Shown: positions 1 to 13,678 of the stretch, in pieces
Numbering within the stretch: the first letter of the stretch is position 1
Layout: each line of letters begins with the position of its first letter
Source: Climacteris rufus
Taxonomy: Eukaryota > Chordata > Aves > Passeriformes > Climacteridae
Direction of reading: 5' to 3'
Assembly: GCA_013398175.1 (NCBI GenBank)
Contig: VZRZ01000586.1
Coordinates: 1,970,591-2,034,590 of the forward strand
DNA: 64,000 nt
The notes under the pieces: generated by a model
What the model saw: only the letters and a program-made list of their open reading frames with translations
Told to the model about the DNA's origin: nothing
Databases searched by the model: none
Translations under genes and position numbers: made by a program

Positions 1-3000
1 ACAACTTTGAGTAATAAATTTTGATACATGAAACAGACCAAATTACTCAATGAACAGTAATGCTGTTTAACAAGGATCTGTGCACACACAGATCATAGAT
101 ATCACATGCAAAACTGCTTATTCAAAACGAGTTATGTATTTCTAGAACACCAAACCTACACTGTGCCACTAATGAAGATGCTGTTGCAGCTAAAGGGATC
201 CGAATGTTTCCTGCAATATGGGTGACAGAGCATCTTTTTGTTTACAGCTCTGAAAAGATTTGTTTTTCTGCCCTAGATAGAACTCAAATTTCACTCTCTT
301 ACTCCCTTTATCCTCAGTCATCAGAAAAGGCATAATTAGGAATGAGGAACAAAGGTAAAAAAATTGGAACAGAATATTTATAGTAGATTTATAGTTAATA
401 TGTTGTCTGCTGTAAAAGCATTAGTGCAAAAGAACAAACTATAGGAAATCAAAGGAAAGAAATCCTTAAAATGCGCAAATGTTTCATATAATAAACAATT
501 TCCTAGCATTTACTAGCAGACTAACATAAAAACCAGTGATAATACATTACGAAAAAATATTGAAAAAAGTTTACAGAATAAGCTTGTATTAACAGAGAGA
601 CAGAAGGGACAACTTAATTTTAAATAAACAATGCAACTGCAGCAAAAAAATAACAACATATGCAGTAATCCCAATTATCCCCCTCTAGAGATGTGTGTGG
701 ATGAAATGAACAGTCTTTTAAGAAAAGCCCATTCACTAATGCAGGTTGGGCTTTTTGTTGGTTTTTTAAAATCAGTTTGCTAGATGCCTCTCAGTGTGTA
801 TTAATACTTGAAATGGAACTTCAGCATGCATTAACTTTAAAGATGCCCACAAATTAATACTGCGTCTTTAGTCTTAAAACAGTATTAATACAGCACAAGC
901 TTTCTGACCCTTGCAACTCTGCATCTAGTCAGAATCTGGACAATCAAATATAACAGAAAAGATCAGAAAAAAACAAAGATATTGAGAAATATGTAGTCAT
1001 AGCTATGGATTATTCAATACACTGACAATCTATTTTTTTAAAACAGTAGGAAAAATATAAGGATGATGTGTGCAAATCTGGATAATACATGAAAACATTT
1101 TCAAGCAAAAGAAATTCTTAAGTTTTGCCTTTTTAAAAAAAATATGTTATCTAATTTATTTGTATGATCCTTCATGAAGTTCTTTTCTAAACTTCAGGCT
1201 GTTCAGATTCTAGTAGAAGAAGTTACTTTTTCATGTCAGACTGCTGTATAGATTTTCTAAACATTTAAACTATTTTGAGAAAAGATTTACGCTTATAAAA
1301 ATTCCAGCATGACTAATGATATGCTGCAGTATCAACAAATCATCATTAGAATAATGTCGTTATATTCAAACCCCTGCCTCTAGTCTTATGAAGACGATTG
1401 TTCCCAGATGCTAGAGTGGATAATTCACGTTTCTTCAGAAGTATGTCTGCATCTGCTGCTAAATCACTGCAAGAGGCGGATGGGAAAATGGTTTCCTCTT
1501 TTTGAATCAAATGTCATTATGCACTGAACAGAAGTGGCTTCTGAGGAAATAATGGACACTGTTCTCAGCCTACATCCCTATAGAAGGAGGCCTTCAATGG
1601 CTCCAATTTTCTTTAAGCAAAAACCTGCATCCTCATCCTCCCTGAACTCTGGGACCCTTCACTACTTTTAAATTTGCAGGACTCCATCCCATTCTTCATT
1701 TTTGTTTGAACACTAGATTGCCTTCTAGTAATCTCTTCTGCTTTACTGCCATTAAACTCTTGAGAAGTAACAGGGAAAGAGGTGCATGAGACTTGACACC
1801 AGTCCCTTCCATTCCTCCTTTTACTCCTGATGTCTGGTTCATTCCATTTTCAAAAGCCACAATGTCCTGTCCAGCGGTCAAGCTCATAACAATCTTTGAT
1901 TTTTGGTTCCCATCACACCCAGAGAACACCCAAGATTTTTCCTGAAGCGTAATGGCTTGAAAGAACCCCAGGGTTAGTTCAAAACTGAGAATGGATAGGA
2001 AGGAATTTAATCTCACCTTAAAAATAGCATGTGTTTCCTTCCTGGCCTTTGACAACTGTAGCATTGTTCCAGTAACATCCAGAACACTGACACAAAGATG
2101 ATCCTTTCTCCACTATGTCACTTGGAAACATGTCATTGTTTAATGAAGTCTCACATATATGGCAACATCTCCATGTTAACAGGTTTATGGTTTGTTTCCA
2201 CTCATAGAAATTTTATGCTAAAACATCTAAAGGAGATTCAGCCTTTGATGGGCCAATGATGCATCAATTTTTAGGTTTGCTTTCCTTCATGCTGCAGCTC
2301 ATATTCAAGAGAAATTCTCCTCAAGCATCTTCAGAAATGTTCAGTTTGAAAAGGAACAGAAAGCATTCCATACCCAAGTGGAACTCTATTTGATGCAAAT
2401 TTTAAGAAACACTGCATACACGTGTTCCCAGCAAGCTCTTCAGGGTGTTGGCAATTACAGACAATATCAATCTAAGCTGTGTCGCTGTGCAGGTAGTACA
2501 GATGCAGCTGAAAATTTTCTACCTTTGTGGCACATAATTAAAATCCAACTTTAAATACCTACATAAATACAAAATGGATATATTTGCTGCTGCTGTGGTT
2601 ATTGCGGAACTTCCCCGACATGACCAATAAAGATACTCATCATGATTTCCCATGCGTATGAGTATCTAATTCCTGCAGAATGGACTGTGGCCAGAAATTA
2701 ATTTCATACACTGCATACCTACTCTAATGGAATGAAGATTATGTGATCACAATCAATTGATTTTTTTTATTTACTTCTGTTATATTGAGTACCAAATATA
2801 AATTATGTAGAAAATAGTTCAACTACACAAAATGAGCTTCCTCCTTGCTAAATACAAGGTTCACAGTATATTTAACTTCCCTTTAATCAGCAAACTTCTT
2901 TTAACACTAAGGACAAAAACAGAAAAGATGGATAAGTCCTCATCTTTTAAAAAGCAGCAGCCTGTATTACTGAACTCAAGATTTCATTCTAATATATATA

Positions 3001-5307
3001 AGAAGGATGTTTGAAAGAAAAACACATACTAAATCACTTTTACAATAGCAGAGTTTTCACAAACTTGATCCAATGCATTACTAAATACTTTTCCATTCTT
3101 TTTCAACCGATCCTGAAACCATTTTTGTAAAAATGATAGTTATATTTAGTAAGTAGTTATATAGCCACTATTTTGTTCCATTTGAAACAGCTATTAATTC
3201 TGAAAGAAATACATCTTCTCTTGTCCATGTAAAATGTCACTAACAGTAATTAAATTTTTTGAGCATTCAAGAATTCCCCAGAACAGTAATATCACAGACA
3301 TAGAGACTCAAAAGTATCATAATGATTGTGTGGTCAGACTTGCATCCAACAGGCCTCATGATTTAATTTAATTCTCTACTAAAGTCCACCAACTTTTGAC
3401 CAAGCAAGAAAAGGTTTCAGAAAGAACTGTAAAATGCTGTGCTCTTCTCCCACAGTCTTTACTGATAAGCATTTGTAAGTATACAAATATTTAAGAAAAA
3501 CTTTTACTAAAATATAGTAAATTTGTATCTGAAAACATTTTATTAAGTTTCTGTCATAAATTTGCTTTTTATTTATACAGACTATGCTCTACCTTTACAG
3601 ACATTGTGTTTAGTTCTGCAAGTGCAGCCAACTCCTTCTCTTTGAATGACATTTTCTCTCTTCTTTCTTGCTATGAAGTCAACAAAATTTTCAAAGCACA
3701 TAGTGAAAAAAATGCTTTTTTCCTATCTCTCTCTCAAGTCCAGTAAAAGTAATTGCACGCTTACTCTAGAACATTCATTGTTAAGCAAGAGGGAAAAATT
3801 ATTTTCTATTACTTCCTGTATAATCTTCCTCTACTGTGGTTCACTGTAGTGGGATAAGCAAACAAGCATGAGAAGGTGGTAGATAGAAAGCTTCAAGTCT
3901 CATGGGATTTTAGATTTTCACACCTCCAAGTTTCTGCACCAGTTTTACTTTTACACCTTTCCTCCCACTTCTTGTTTTTGTACCAACTTATCCAATTGTC
4001 TTCTCATCCAAGTCTATTTAAAAATCAGACCATGAGGAATGATGGTAGTTAAGTAATTTTTATGCCCCAAGCAATTCATCACATGGTCATATAAACAGTC
4101 ATACCATCACACCTGAAAGATGGGAGAGGTAAGAGGCCAGCATGCAAGACAATACTGCTGAAAAAAGAAACGCTCCAAGTACACACCATCTCTATACATA
4201 TAAAACAACCATTTGAAGGCCCAAAAAAGTGCTGTAAAAATCAATGCCTGATGTTCAAAACTATATACAGCAATACCCTTCAAAATCTACCCTAAGACAT
4301 GCGGCTTTTTTTGCAGAACTGTACCCAGCACCATTAGCTGAGACTCAAGAGATTTATTTCTCTAAGGACAGTTTGATGCTGTGAAAGTCGTGTATGTGGA
4401 CAGTACTTCCTCTGTTGTGTCTTAGCTACTCTATTCCTACTCTTTAGCTCCTTGCACATTGTGTAATATGTGCACATCGGCAGGTGTGCTCAAGCATTTG
4501 TTGTGGTATCTTCAGAAAAGGTGTTCCAAATCAAACTTTCTAGGGGCAATCTTTGAACTTATCTCCTTGCAGACCTACATATTTGTCAAGAGTACAACCA
4601 GGAATTTACATTCAGGGAGACACTTTTCTTTTTTCAATGGGCCACAAACACTGGGACAGCAATATTAAGCTGTACTAAGCAGCATTATTCACCTCAAAAT
4701 GATCAACCATACCAATTCATCTCTTTATTTAATGAAAATACATTGAGGATTTTATCTGTTATGGCTTTATTTATTTTAAAACATAATTGAAACACAAATT
4801 CATGTAAAGAAAAGGCATGGTTACTGTTTGGATTCATCCTTGCAATTGTAAGAAATTGCTCGCTGTTCACATTTAGTTAGGATGTGGATCTACTCACATT
4901 TATTTAAATTCCTTATCTTTTTATATTGCATTTTATATACATTATTTTTATTATCCTTTTTTAGGATCCTTTTACATCTAAATCATCTTCCAAATAGTTA
5001 CAAGAATATTCTTTAATCGGAATGGAAGTTCATATGAGACAAGCAAATAGGAGTTATGTCTGCATTGTTCTAAATATGGCAAAACTATTATTGTCTAAAC
5101 ACCAGTTTAATAATATTCTCCTCTCCTGCAAATGTGTTCATAACTGAAGTCTGACAAATAACTCTTCTGTTTCCTCAAAGGCCACAGTTGTGAAGGAAGC
5201 AGCCAATACTCAAAATAGCAGAGTCCAGCTCCAAAACAATCTCCAAATACCAGGGGATACACCTTGGACGAAAATAAGTATTTGCAGAGAGGGGATTGCA
5301 AATATTA

Positions 5308-5322
5308 AGGTCACTAAGGTCA
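5308..5322 (+). promoter_or_regulatory. Perfect AGGTCA direct repeat, 3 bp spacer (DR3 nuclear-receptor site candidate)
   Basis: Two exact AGGTCA half-sites at 5308-5313 and 5317-5322 are separated by CTA. DR3 spacing of this hexamer is the established binding preference of vitamin D receptor/RXR heterodimers. The first half-site is preceded by TTA, giving TTAAGGTCA, which also fits the extended monomer site used by ERR receptors. A third, diverged half-site in reverse orientation (TGAACT) follows at 5326-5331. The sequence is direct observation; binding is inference. Confidence 0.4.
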
Positions 5323-6689
5323 CTATGAACTCAAAACAGGGTAGGAATCTATATTTTGGCTATTTACTGCAGTAATTTGAAGATAAATGATCTCAGAAAC
5401 AGTTTATTGAGGAAACAAAAGTATGTCCCCAATTTAACTTTGCTATGGATGTCCCTGTCATAAACTACACAGATTTGCAACAGCTGGTCTTTGAGGAGTC
5501 AGATTTGAGAGGTTTGACCAGGGTGAGGACAGGACACACTGCAGAGAACACCTTCATTCTCACTCTCAGTTTAAGGCTAAGTTTTTTAGTACCTGCTCCT
5601 GGAGAAAATATCTGCTCAAAACAGTTAGCCAAGATACTGCACACTCCTTGAAGCTAAATCTCTTTAGGTGTCACTGTTCAATGCAATTTTTCAGAATGCT
5701 TGTAATGACATCCATAACTCATAGATTGAAAGGGTTTCCAAAAAGAAACCATTTCCCCCTAACTAGCAGAAACCACAAAAGCCATGAACAATGGAAAAAC
5801 AGTACAAAGACATGGAAATACAAAGAAGTGATCACTTCCTGGAATTGAGCCTGTCATATGCAGCCAACTCAGACCACTGGCAGGCCCAGAAAGCCCAGTT
5901 TCTACAGTGCTCCAGATGCCCTGCACAACTAAGAGCCTCCAAACACACTGGCAAACCTAAGCATTCTGCTGCAATGGTTATTTAGCTTTCAGATACTTCA
6001 GGCTTCAAGAAGACACTGTTTGTCTACAAAATTATTTCTAGATCTAAACAACAAAGAAGAAACTGGCAGAGTAACAGATAGAAGCCCTCACAGCCATAAG
6101 ATGGCTCTTTTCATAAGAGTCACTTTTCACTATTCTGCTACCAGAAAACCCAGTTAAACACTGTCAACAATTCAAAATCCATATGCCTTGAAATATTCTC
6201 AAACAGATAAATCCATGCAACGAACCTTTCACACTCACTTTTGAAAACACTGTTTGTAATTACAAGATTTTTTTTATTAATCTTGCTCTATCAAACTAAA
6301 AAGGAAAATCAGAGTTACTCTCCTGTGCAGTTTCACAGCCCCATCAATTCAACTTTAAAGCAAAGTCTTGTATGCAAGAAAAAGACCCAGCACTTTTGAT
6401 CAGCATAAGCTTTCCACACTAATTTTTCCTGACAACCATATTTAAAACAACAGTATAATCTTAAAATAGGCTGAGAAGACTTTTGATTCACTGTTAACTA
6501 GTAAGTCTATATTAAAAAGTTCTACATTCTTTTACATGGGAATTTAGTGATCTTCAGTGATTTCTCCTGTTACTAGTGGGCACCAATTTATATACATGAA
6601 AGAAATGTGTTAATTGCCTGAATTTCTGGATAACTGAAGGAAAGCCCACCAATAGGTTATACTCTATGGATGTCTTCACATATATGATC

Positions 6690-6760
6690 TTAGAATAGAA
6701 TAGAATAGTTTAAATAGAATGGACCTACAATGATCAACTAATGCAACTGCAATCTTAAAA
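6690..6760 (-). repeat. CR1 LINE 3'-tail fragment
   Basis: The plus strand reads AGAATAGAATAGAATAG followed by a decayed version of the CR1 3' end (AATGGACCTACAATGATCAA, then AATGCAACTGC). That is the reverse complement of the usual CR1 terminus with its ATTCT-type microsatellite. The element is therefore minus-strand, with its 3' end at about 6690. Only the tail is clear; the upstream limit is uncertain and the copy looks old. CR1 is the dominant avian non-LTR retrotransposon and inserts mostly as 5'-truncated copies. Confidence 0.75.
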
Positions 6761-9700
6761 CAGCCTTAAATTCAAAAAAAAGAGAAATGCCCCCAAGTCA
6801 ACATACTACCAAACAAGTAGCTGCTCCACCACTGAACTGGAAAAACTAGTTCAGACTGGTTTCTCCTTTGGCCAGTCCTATATGGCTTCCAGAAGTGCTG
6901 AACAGATTCACATGAGGGCCCAGCATAGCCTGCTCCTAAAACATAGTGGCTACGGACAATTACAACACATACAGCTGCTAAATATGGGAAAAAAGTGGCT
7001 CTCTTTGCACATTGGTTCCACTCACAAAAATCCACTGCAATATCCAGCTTCTGATACTATTACACAAAGTAGCAGACATTCCAAAATAAAAAGCAACTAG
7101 TTGACAATCACAGTAATGCCTATTCCCTCTCAAAGCAATCTGAAATGCTTTTATCACCATCGCTCTCCTGCAATATTTTAAGCCTGTAACAGAAATCTGA
7201 CTAATCAAAACCAGTTTCTATAATCAAAAGTATTTTTTGTGGAAAAGCAAGAGCATATTCTGTCAGCAAGATACTTATTTAAGAGAACATATAATTAGGT
7301 AAACCATTTTAGAATTGCACCCTGTATTTTGGAAACCATGGCCAACCTGATATGCCACCATCTTTCCATATGCTGAGTAACTAGATTTATTTTTCATTTG
7401 TTAAAATTTTTATTTACTATTTCGTAAGATTTCCAGAACTACAGTCAGAACAAACTTACTTATGATTAGTTCTCAATTACCGTAATTTTAATCTAATAAA
7501 AGTTTATTTTGGAGCAAATCTATTGACTCAAACATGATTTGTATGAGTTTTACTGTCTGGTTAATATAAGCAGTGTTTATTTCAGCATGGCTCAGTTGAA
7601 ATCGCTCAGGTATTTGAAAACATCTGAATAAGTTCTACTGTCACAGGAAAAACAAAACAACTTACAAATATCTTTGACATGGGAAGATGAAATAAACACC
7701 ACAGAAGTCTACACAAGAGAAGTATGAAGGACATCTTCATTTATAGTTTCTACAATTAAATGTCAAGTTTACTTTCCTGACTTCATTTTAAAATCATAAT
7801 ATAACTAGGAAACAGCTGACCAGCAACTGAACTCGGGGAAAAAAGGATAACATTCTCTGATTAGTATTTCAACTTGGCTTCTCTTGTAATTTTCCCTCGT
7901 CACTTCAATAATATGAAGTATATTCTGCAAAATGAAATTAGGTTAAATTACATTTCATAAATTAAAAATGTTATTTAGATATTTTTGTAAATATCCAAAT
8001 TATAGTTGTGATTTGAACTACTCATGGCATTGCTTATTACTTAGAGCACGCAGACTCTAAGATAATGCTTCTACCTAAGCAATGCATGAAACAAAAAAAC
8101 ATTAAATAAAGTACAACATTTTGAAAAACTGAACCAACCGCACTTCCCAACAAAAAATATAACTAACATCTGTTGCAGAAACTGCTTGGCACTTGCACAG
8201 TTTTGTGAAGAATTTCTGTTGTAGATAAATATTTTTCTACATTTCCTATTATGCACCACTCAACTCAGACATTTTCCTTAATTATACTCCAAGGAGTCCT
8301 TTCACATCCATTAAAGAAAGGCAATTTGTTGTCTAAATGAATGCATACATACTTTTAAATTTCAACTGTGATTCATCGGTCTTCTGACATACGAAAAAGT
8401 CAAGGAAATACCTATAATTAATGGGCTTCGTTCTGCAAAAATATCTAATAAAACTCTCAATGCTCAACATATTACATTTGTTAAATACTTAAATATGTTC
8501 ATTTTGATATAAGCAATGGTCTTATGATTCATCATTTTACTTTCACGCCACATCTCAATAACGAGGACAACAGCACAGCAAAGCCTTTAGGAAAACAAGA
8601 AATTTCCATTTTAGTATTGGTAAAAATGACCAAATAAGGCTTCCACTTTGAATACACAGCAAACACAGAACATGACTTTTTTTTTCAGTAACAACATAAC
8701 AACTCTTGGACATTCTCCTTTTTTTTTTACCTTTTAATTTTGTTTTCCACTGTTCATAAGTAAAGAATTACAAAAACTCTGAATTCTTGATACAGGATTG
8801 TTTTTTTCCTGAAAAATATGCATATGCTGTGCACGTTTAACAGAATTGTTGTATTCAGCATTTCATACACACTCACATTTGCAATCTAGACTTGTCTGCT
8901 ATGGTAATAAACTGTAAGGTTTTTTTTTTAAGCATACAGTAGAAACTTATTTAAATGCTATTGTAAGCATATAGAGATCTATGACTCTACTGAGATTTCA
9001 AGCAACTGGTAATGAAGAATGAGGTGAAAATGAGGGTACTGCCAATAAAAAAAAAAGAAATGCTAACTCTAAATACACAAAAAATTCAGTTCAAGCCCAA
9101 AAGTCTATCCACACAGGTTCAGCTGCAAAATGAGAGTTACATGCATAATTTGCTGTAAAGCAAACTAACTGGCATTCTATTCATTATTAATATGAAACTG
9201 GACAACAAACATTTTTTAAATTTTGTTTGCTATCAAAAACCTCAATTAACATAGAACCAAATTTGGCACTTTAAAAATGAAAAATGTAGTAAAATAAGAA
9301 ATATTTAAATCATGTGAGAAACAGCACTTTTGTTAAAAATTGTCATCTGTAGTGCTGTATGAAAAAAAGTTAAAGCCAGAGCATGAAGACTATGTTTGGA
9401 TGATGAAATGTGCAGTGTCTCAGGATATTGGGGTTTTAGGAATGTATGTTTTGCTTTTATGCTGTACAATAAACTAAGACCAAATTATTAAACTTATATA
9501 TATCAAACCCCATATTACGTTTCCTTTAAATATTCATTACTTCTTTCTAAGTCTGTTTTTATATGAACAAGACCTAGAACTGTTAGATCCTGTCCCTGCA
9601 TCATTTTCGTTTACCTTTTTATGTAACTTGATATCTGGAATCCAAATTCCTTTTTTTTCCTTTTTCCTAAGAGTGAATTCTCAGAGGAAAGGACCAACAA

Positions 9701-10827
9701 TTTAATAAAACATTTTACAGTGTACTTTACGTAGCTCTCACTTAATCTCGTCTCATATTAAAAACACTACTATATTCCAGTCACATTCACACCACTTCTT
9801 AACACATAATAAGCTTAATTTCTTTTGGCTAAGGAAAGGAGGCATAAGTAGCAATAAAGCAATAAGGACAGTATGTTCAACTATACTGTACCAAGAGCAG
9901 CTATTCCACAGTTCAGTTCGTTCTGAGTTGGAAGTCTGAAACTTTGTATTTTAGACAAAGAAAATCTAAGAAATAATCAAGTTTAAACACAAACCAGCAA
10001 CACAGTAAGGTGCTGAAACAGTTTTCACTCTGCTGCACCCACAGAACAAACAGATTTCACATATAATCTTTAATAGGAAGAGTCCATTAAATGACATTTA
10101 TGAACAGAACGACATAACCAAATATTAACTTCTTTCTACATTTTCAGAAGAAGTAATTTTCAGCATTTCCTCAAATGTATCTGACATGACAGGAATGTAG
10201 ACAAGATGAATTTCTCAGAAACTGAAGAGCGAAAGGTACACTGAGTATAACAATTACATAATTTAATCTGTGATAGCGAGACATTAGATGAAAATATTAC
10301 TCCTTGGAACAGGAAGATCAGGACTAGTTAAGGGCTTCAGAACATGAATTGTAGCTCTGACCTCACATCAGTACACAGCAGTACAGAAAAAAGCTTTTAC
10401 ATAAAAAAGACAACCTATGGCTGCAGTGTATTGCTTTAAGCAGTTGAAAAGAATGGAGTAATGGAACAGTGTAAAATTAAAACTAAGAGCAAATAAAAAC
10501 CCAAGCTAAACAAAAAAATCACTGTCCCAGCAGCTTTTCATAAGACTAGTTTAAAAAACATCTTTTCTCCCTTAAGCAAAATATGGTGAAAGCAGAATAT
10601 CTGTTTGTGTCCAAGTATTACTTGTCTGTTTTCCAGAACAACTAAGCCTGTATAGAGTGCAGTGGACTAAGTTCTTAGGGACTGGGACTGTTCTTGGTCT
10701 GCATACTTACAGTGAAGAAGAAATTGAGGCCAGTCCTTAACCAAGATGTCAGGGTAATAAGCAACAAGGGATGAGCAATGTGCAGACAGTAAACACAAAC
10801 AAGCAAGAAGCTACCACATTAACATAC

Positions 10828-11036
10828 CTCTTGTACTGAGCGAGCTGCTGGCTTGTCTTGATGATTGGCCAGTATTAAAAACGGCAAAGTACATAACTGT
10901 GGGTGCTGGAGAGCAGAATGCAGTTCATTCCTAGCAGTTTCTAGATCATCTTCAGAGGAGGCGCTGTCTAGTACAAATATCACCCCTTGGGATCCTTGGT
11001 AGTAACGACTCCAGTATTTCCTGATATTGTCAGCTC
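10828..11036 (-). CDS. ARL15: ARL15 coding exon (probably exon 4): switch II and base-binding motif
   Basis: This exon of 209 nt is read from 11036 down to 10828. It completes a split glycine and then encodes 69 codons. These begin ADNIRKYWSRYYQG and include VIFVLDSA (strand beta 4) and FLILANHQDKP, the counterpart of the ARF guanine-specificity motif NKxD. They end ARSVQE at a phase-0 donor GAG|GTATG (10826-10827). Residues are about 86-154, leaving about 50 C-terminal residues for a last exon outside the window. Across the splice junction the switch II motif reads ELGGAD, where ARF proteins have DxGGQ, so the catalytic glutamine is replaced by alanine. The lysine of NKxD is histidine. To my knowledge both are normal for ARL15 and not mutations. 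The acceptor (ACCTTGAAAG, 11037-11046) has a poor pyrimidine tract. A stop-free frame continues a few codons either side, but those residues are intronic. Confidence 0.97.
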
Positions 11037-11590
11037 CTTTCAAGGTAATAATGAGAACTAATTAAAATAAGAGTAATTTAGCAAATTTGACACTTGTAAA
11101 TTAAAATAAACCATCTACTTAGAATGATCAAAACAATTAAGTAAAATTTCTCTCTTAATCATCATTAAAAGAATAAAAACAACAACAAAAAAGCAATCAG
11201 CAAACCAACACACACATAAATGTCAAATCAACAGTTTAAAAACGGAAGTTGACTCAATGCAGCTCTCTTTCCTTAAAGCTTCTGCTCTATTCATGAGTAT
11301 TGCCACAACTACCATGCTTCCAGTACCGTACAGCCTAAACCTTTACCTTCTCACTGGAATATCTTGGCACTAATACCTGAACCTTTACCCATTCTTTTTC
11401 ACTTAGCCCTGCAGCTCCTTGTCATAACCTGCAGCTTCTGTCATGGCAGTTGCACATTTCTGAGCATGATAAGGTCTTCCAGTTCATCTCCAAACCATCT
11501 GGCAACCACTTCATAATTGGGGAAAAAAGGTGTCAGGAAAGCCTATTAAAGTAATTAGATACTTAATGAGGAGAATGATGATACAATAGT

Positions 11591-11619
11591 GAGCTGAATG
11601 AGGAGCTGAATGAGGAGCT
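11591..11619. repeat. Short tandem repeat, 12 bp unit, about 2.4 copies
   Basis: The unit GAGCTGAATGAG is repeated at 11591-11602 and 11603-11614, followed by GAGCT. A related AATGAGGAGAATGATG sits just upstream at 11565-11580. It is a simple slippage-type minisatellite with no coding meaning that I can see. Confidence 0.85.
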
Positions 11620-13637
11620 ATGGTGACAACATGCAAAGGCATTCAGTTCAACTACTTTTGCTCTGTCAACCACACTAAGGATTCTGGAAGAGCCCAACAG
11701 CAGGCACATGAGTGACTGTATAGGCTTATATGCCACAGTAATTTTTAGGACACAGTTCAGCAGCACTCAGCCATCTCAACAGAAGCCAAGCAGTAAAGTT
11801 ATCAACAGAAAGCTTTTGCCTCCCCTGGAGAGCAGCATATGTTGTAGCAATGAGTTAGGAAAAAAAAAATTGTATTTGACAGCTGTCAAACTATCTAAAC
11901 TATGATTTGGATATGGGCTATTCTTTGTATGTCTGGATCTGGCACTACACTCATGGGGACGAACACTAAACAGAGAACAGCAGCAGCAATAGTCTAGTAG
12001 AAAACTTGACATGTCTGCCAGACAGTGACTTGCAGACATGTGCTGAAGGTATCCTGTACAGACACTTTTCTTATTTTGAGACAGGCAGCAGTGAACTTCA
12101 ATGTATACACAAGAACCAAGAGCCAAAGAACCAAAACTCTTTTCAATGAAACAAAATTATACAAAATTTCTTGAGCAACATGTAGGCACATAATGAGATT
12201 TTAATGCAACATAATGACCAAAACATTGATACAATACTTAAAATATTGAATTAATTTACAAATTATGCATCAGAAAAGGCAATCACAAAACAAAGGTGAA
12301 GAAATAAACATCTAAAAAAAGAATTTGCACCCTCTAATTTAGGTATCCAACTCAAGAGTATTCAAATCTCACTTAATGGAGTTACTGTTGTCTTTGTACC
12401 AGTCACACTGGAATCCTGAACACTTCGTTTCTGTATCTGTACCCAGTACAAACTTTGTCAACACACAAACAGTTCTTCCTACAAAGAATACTGAGGTCAT
12501 ACCTAATGATTTTTTTTCCTGCAACAGACCTTGAGAGTTGACTACTTAGAGGCAAACGGTAACAGGATTTAGTCAAGACCTTGCTTAATCTCTCTGTTAA
12601 TTTAACCTGACTCAAATAACAGTGCACAAATAGGACAGATGTTTTATTTATTTTATCATCAACATCTGAAGGTTAATATTATATAAACAGAAAAGGGATT
12701 GAATTGAAAGCTAGTTCTATGTTTCTGTAGCACATGAATGTCTCTCAACTGTACTTGTAAAGAATTTTATTGCATCTGTTAGATGTCCCCGTCTTTCTGA
12801 ACAGCTGTCTACTTCAGGCCCAAGCAGAGCAAGTTGCCAGAGGGACACTATTTACATAGCCACACACAGCAGTGTCGCAGGCATCTGCAGTATCACATTA
12901 CTTTAAAAACTAGTAGAGAATCATTTTCGATGAACTGAAAGGCCAAGACCATGATCAGTTCTTTGAAGGTACTTTTTTTTCCTAGCAACACAACATCTGT
13001 CTTATTTACTCTAAGCATCAGTCAGCTACTTTTCAATCACATCACTGCCAGAACCTGAGTCTTATCTTTGTAACCGTACTCACTCTAAACAGAAAAACTG
13101 TGTGGTGAATAGCAGAACATTTGACCTCTTGTATCCAGGCACACGGAAGAAAGCAGCTCATGGATCCTTACATGGGACACTGAAGCCAGAAAAAGAGTAT
13201 GCTCATTTGTTGACCTTATGGTCCTGTCTCTCTGGTTCAGGTTCTTCAGCTCAACTTTGTTTCTCCACGTCAACTGTCCCAAAAGAAACACCAACAAAAG
13301 TATAGAAGTCCTTTTCTCCCCTGCTCCGGTCAGTCACTATGGCATGGTTATAAGAACCCACTTTAAATGTCCCATGAAACTTGGTATTTTCTTTCAGATC
13401 TTCCATTACTCTAATGACTTGCTCTGAAATTGCTTACACATCAGTTCTGAGGAAATTACAGCCTGAGGTTTAATAACAAAATAATTTGCACTAAGCAGAC
13501 AAGAAGAAAGACTGATAAAGCCTGTACCTTAGGGTGCCATTTCAAACCATTTTTCTGGCAAATGCGCTTGAAAAATAGTTCTTGGCATCAATAAGCTATC
13601 AGCAGCTGGAAGTCACCATTTCTATAAGACAAATAAC

Positions 13638-13678
13638 ATTCTTTTGCCTTAATTGCCTGATATTCTTTTGCCTTAATT
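13638..13678. repeat. Tandem duplication, 24 bp period
   Basis: The 17-mer ATTCTTTTGCCTTAATT occurs at 13638-13654 and again at 13662-13678, separated by GCCTGAT. This is a local 24 bp duplication inside the intron. Confidence 0.9.

Larger units (their letters stand above)
1..10827 (-). other. ARL15: ARL15 intron after the NHQD exon (3'-most intron seen)
   Basis: This is AT-rich, CpG-poor intronic DNA beginning at the GTATG donor and running out of the left edge. I looked on the minus strand for the C-terminal ARL15 exon (expected continuation IKKYFELEP) and did not see it. Recognisable content is a CR1 tail near 6690-6760 and a nuclear-receptor-like direct repeat at 5308-5322. Open frames such as the 122-codon one at 1696-2064 (minus) have no family resemblance I can name and are of a length expected by chance in this much DNA. 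Nothing else stands out. Confidence 0.85.

Noticed and set aside
1696..2064. 122-codon frame on the minus strand, similar sense to ARL15
   Set aside because: The peptide does not resemble the missing ARL15 C-terminus or any family I know, and its length is within chance expectation.
3290..3390. Sequence faintly like an old CR1 or L3 tail (ATCACAGACATAGAGACTCA)
   Set aside because: The similarity is too weak and short to separate from chance by eye.
10819..11043. Reading the ARL15 exon as a free-standing 74-codon gene
   Set aside because: The first three and last two codons are intronic; acceptor at 11037 and donor at 10827 define the true exon, and the phases match the other two exons.
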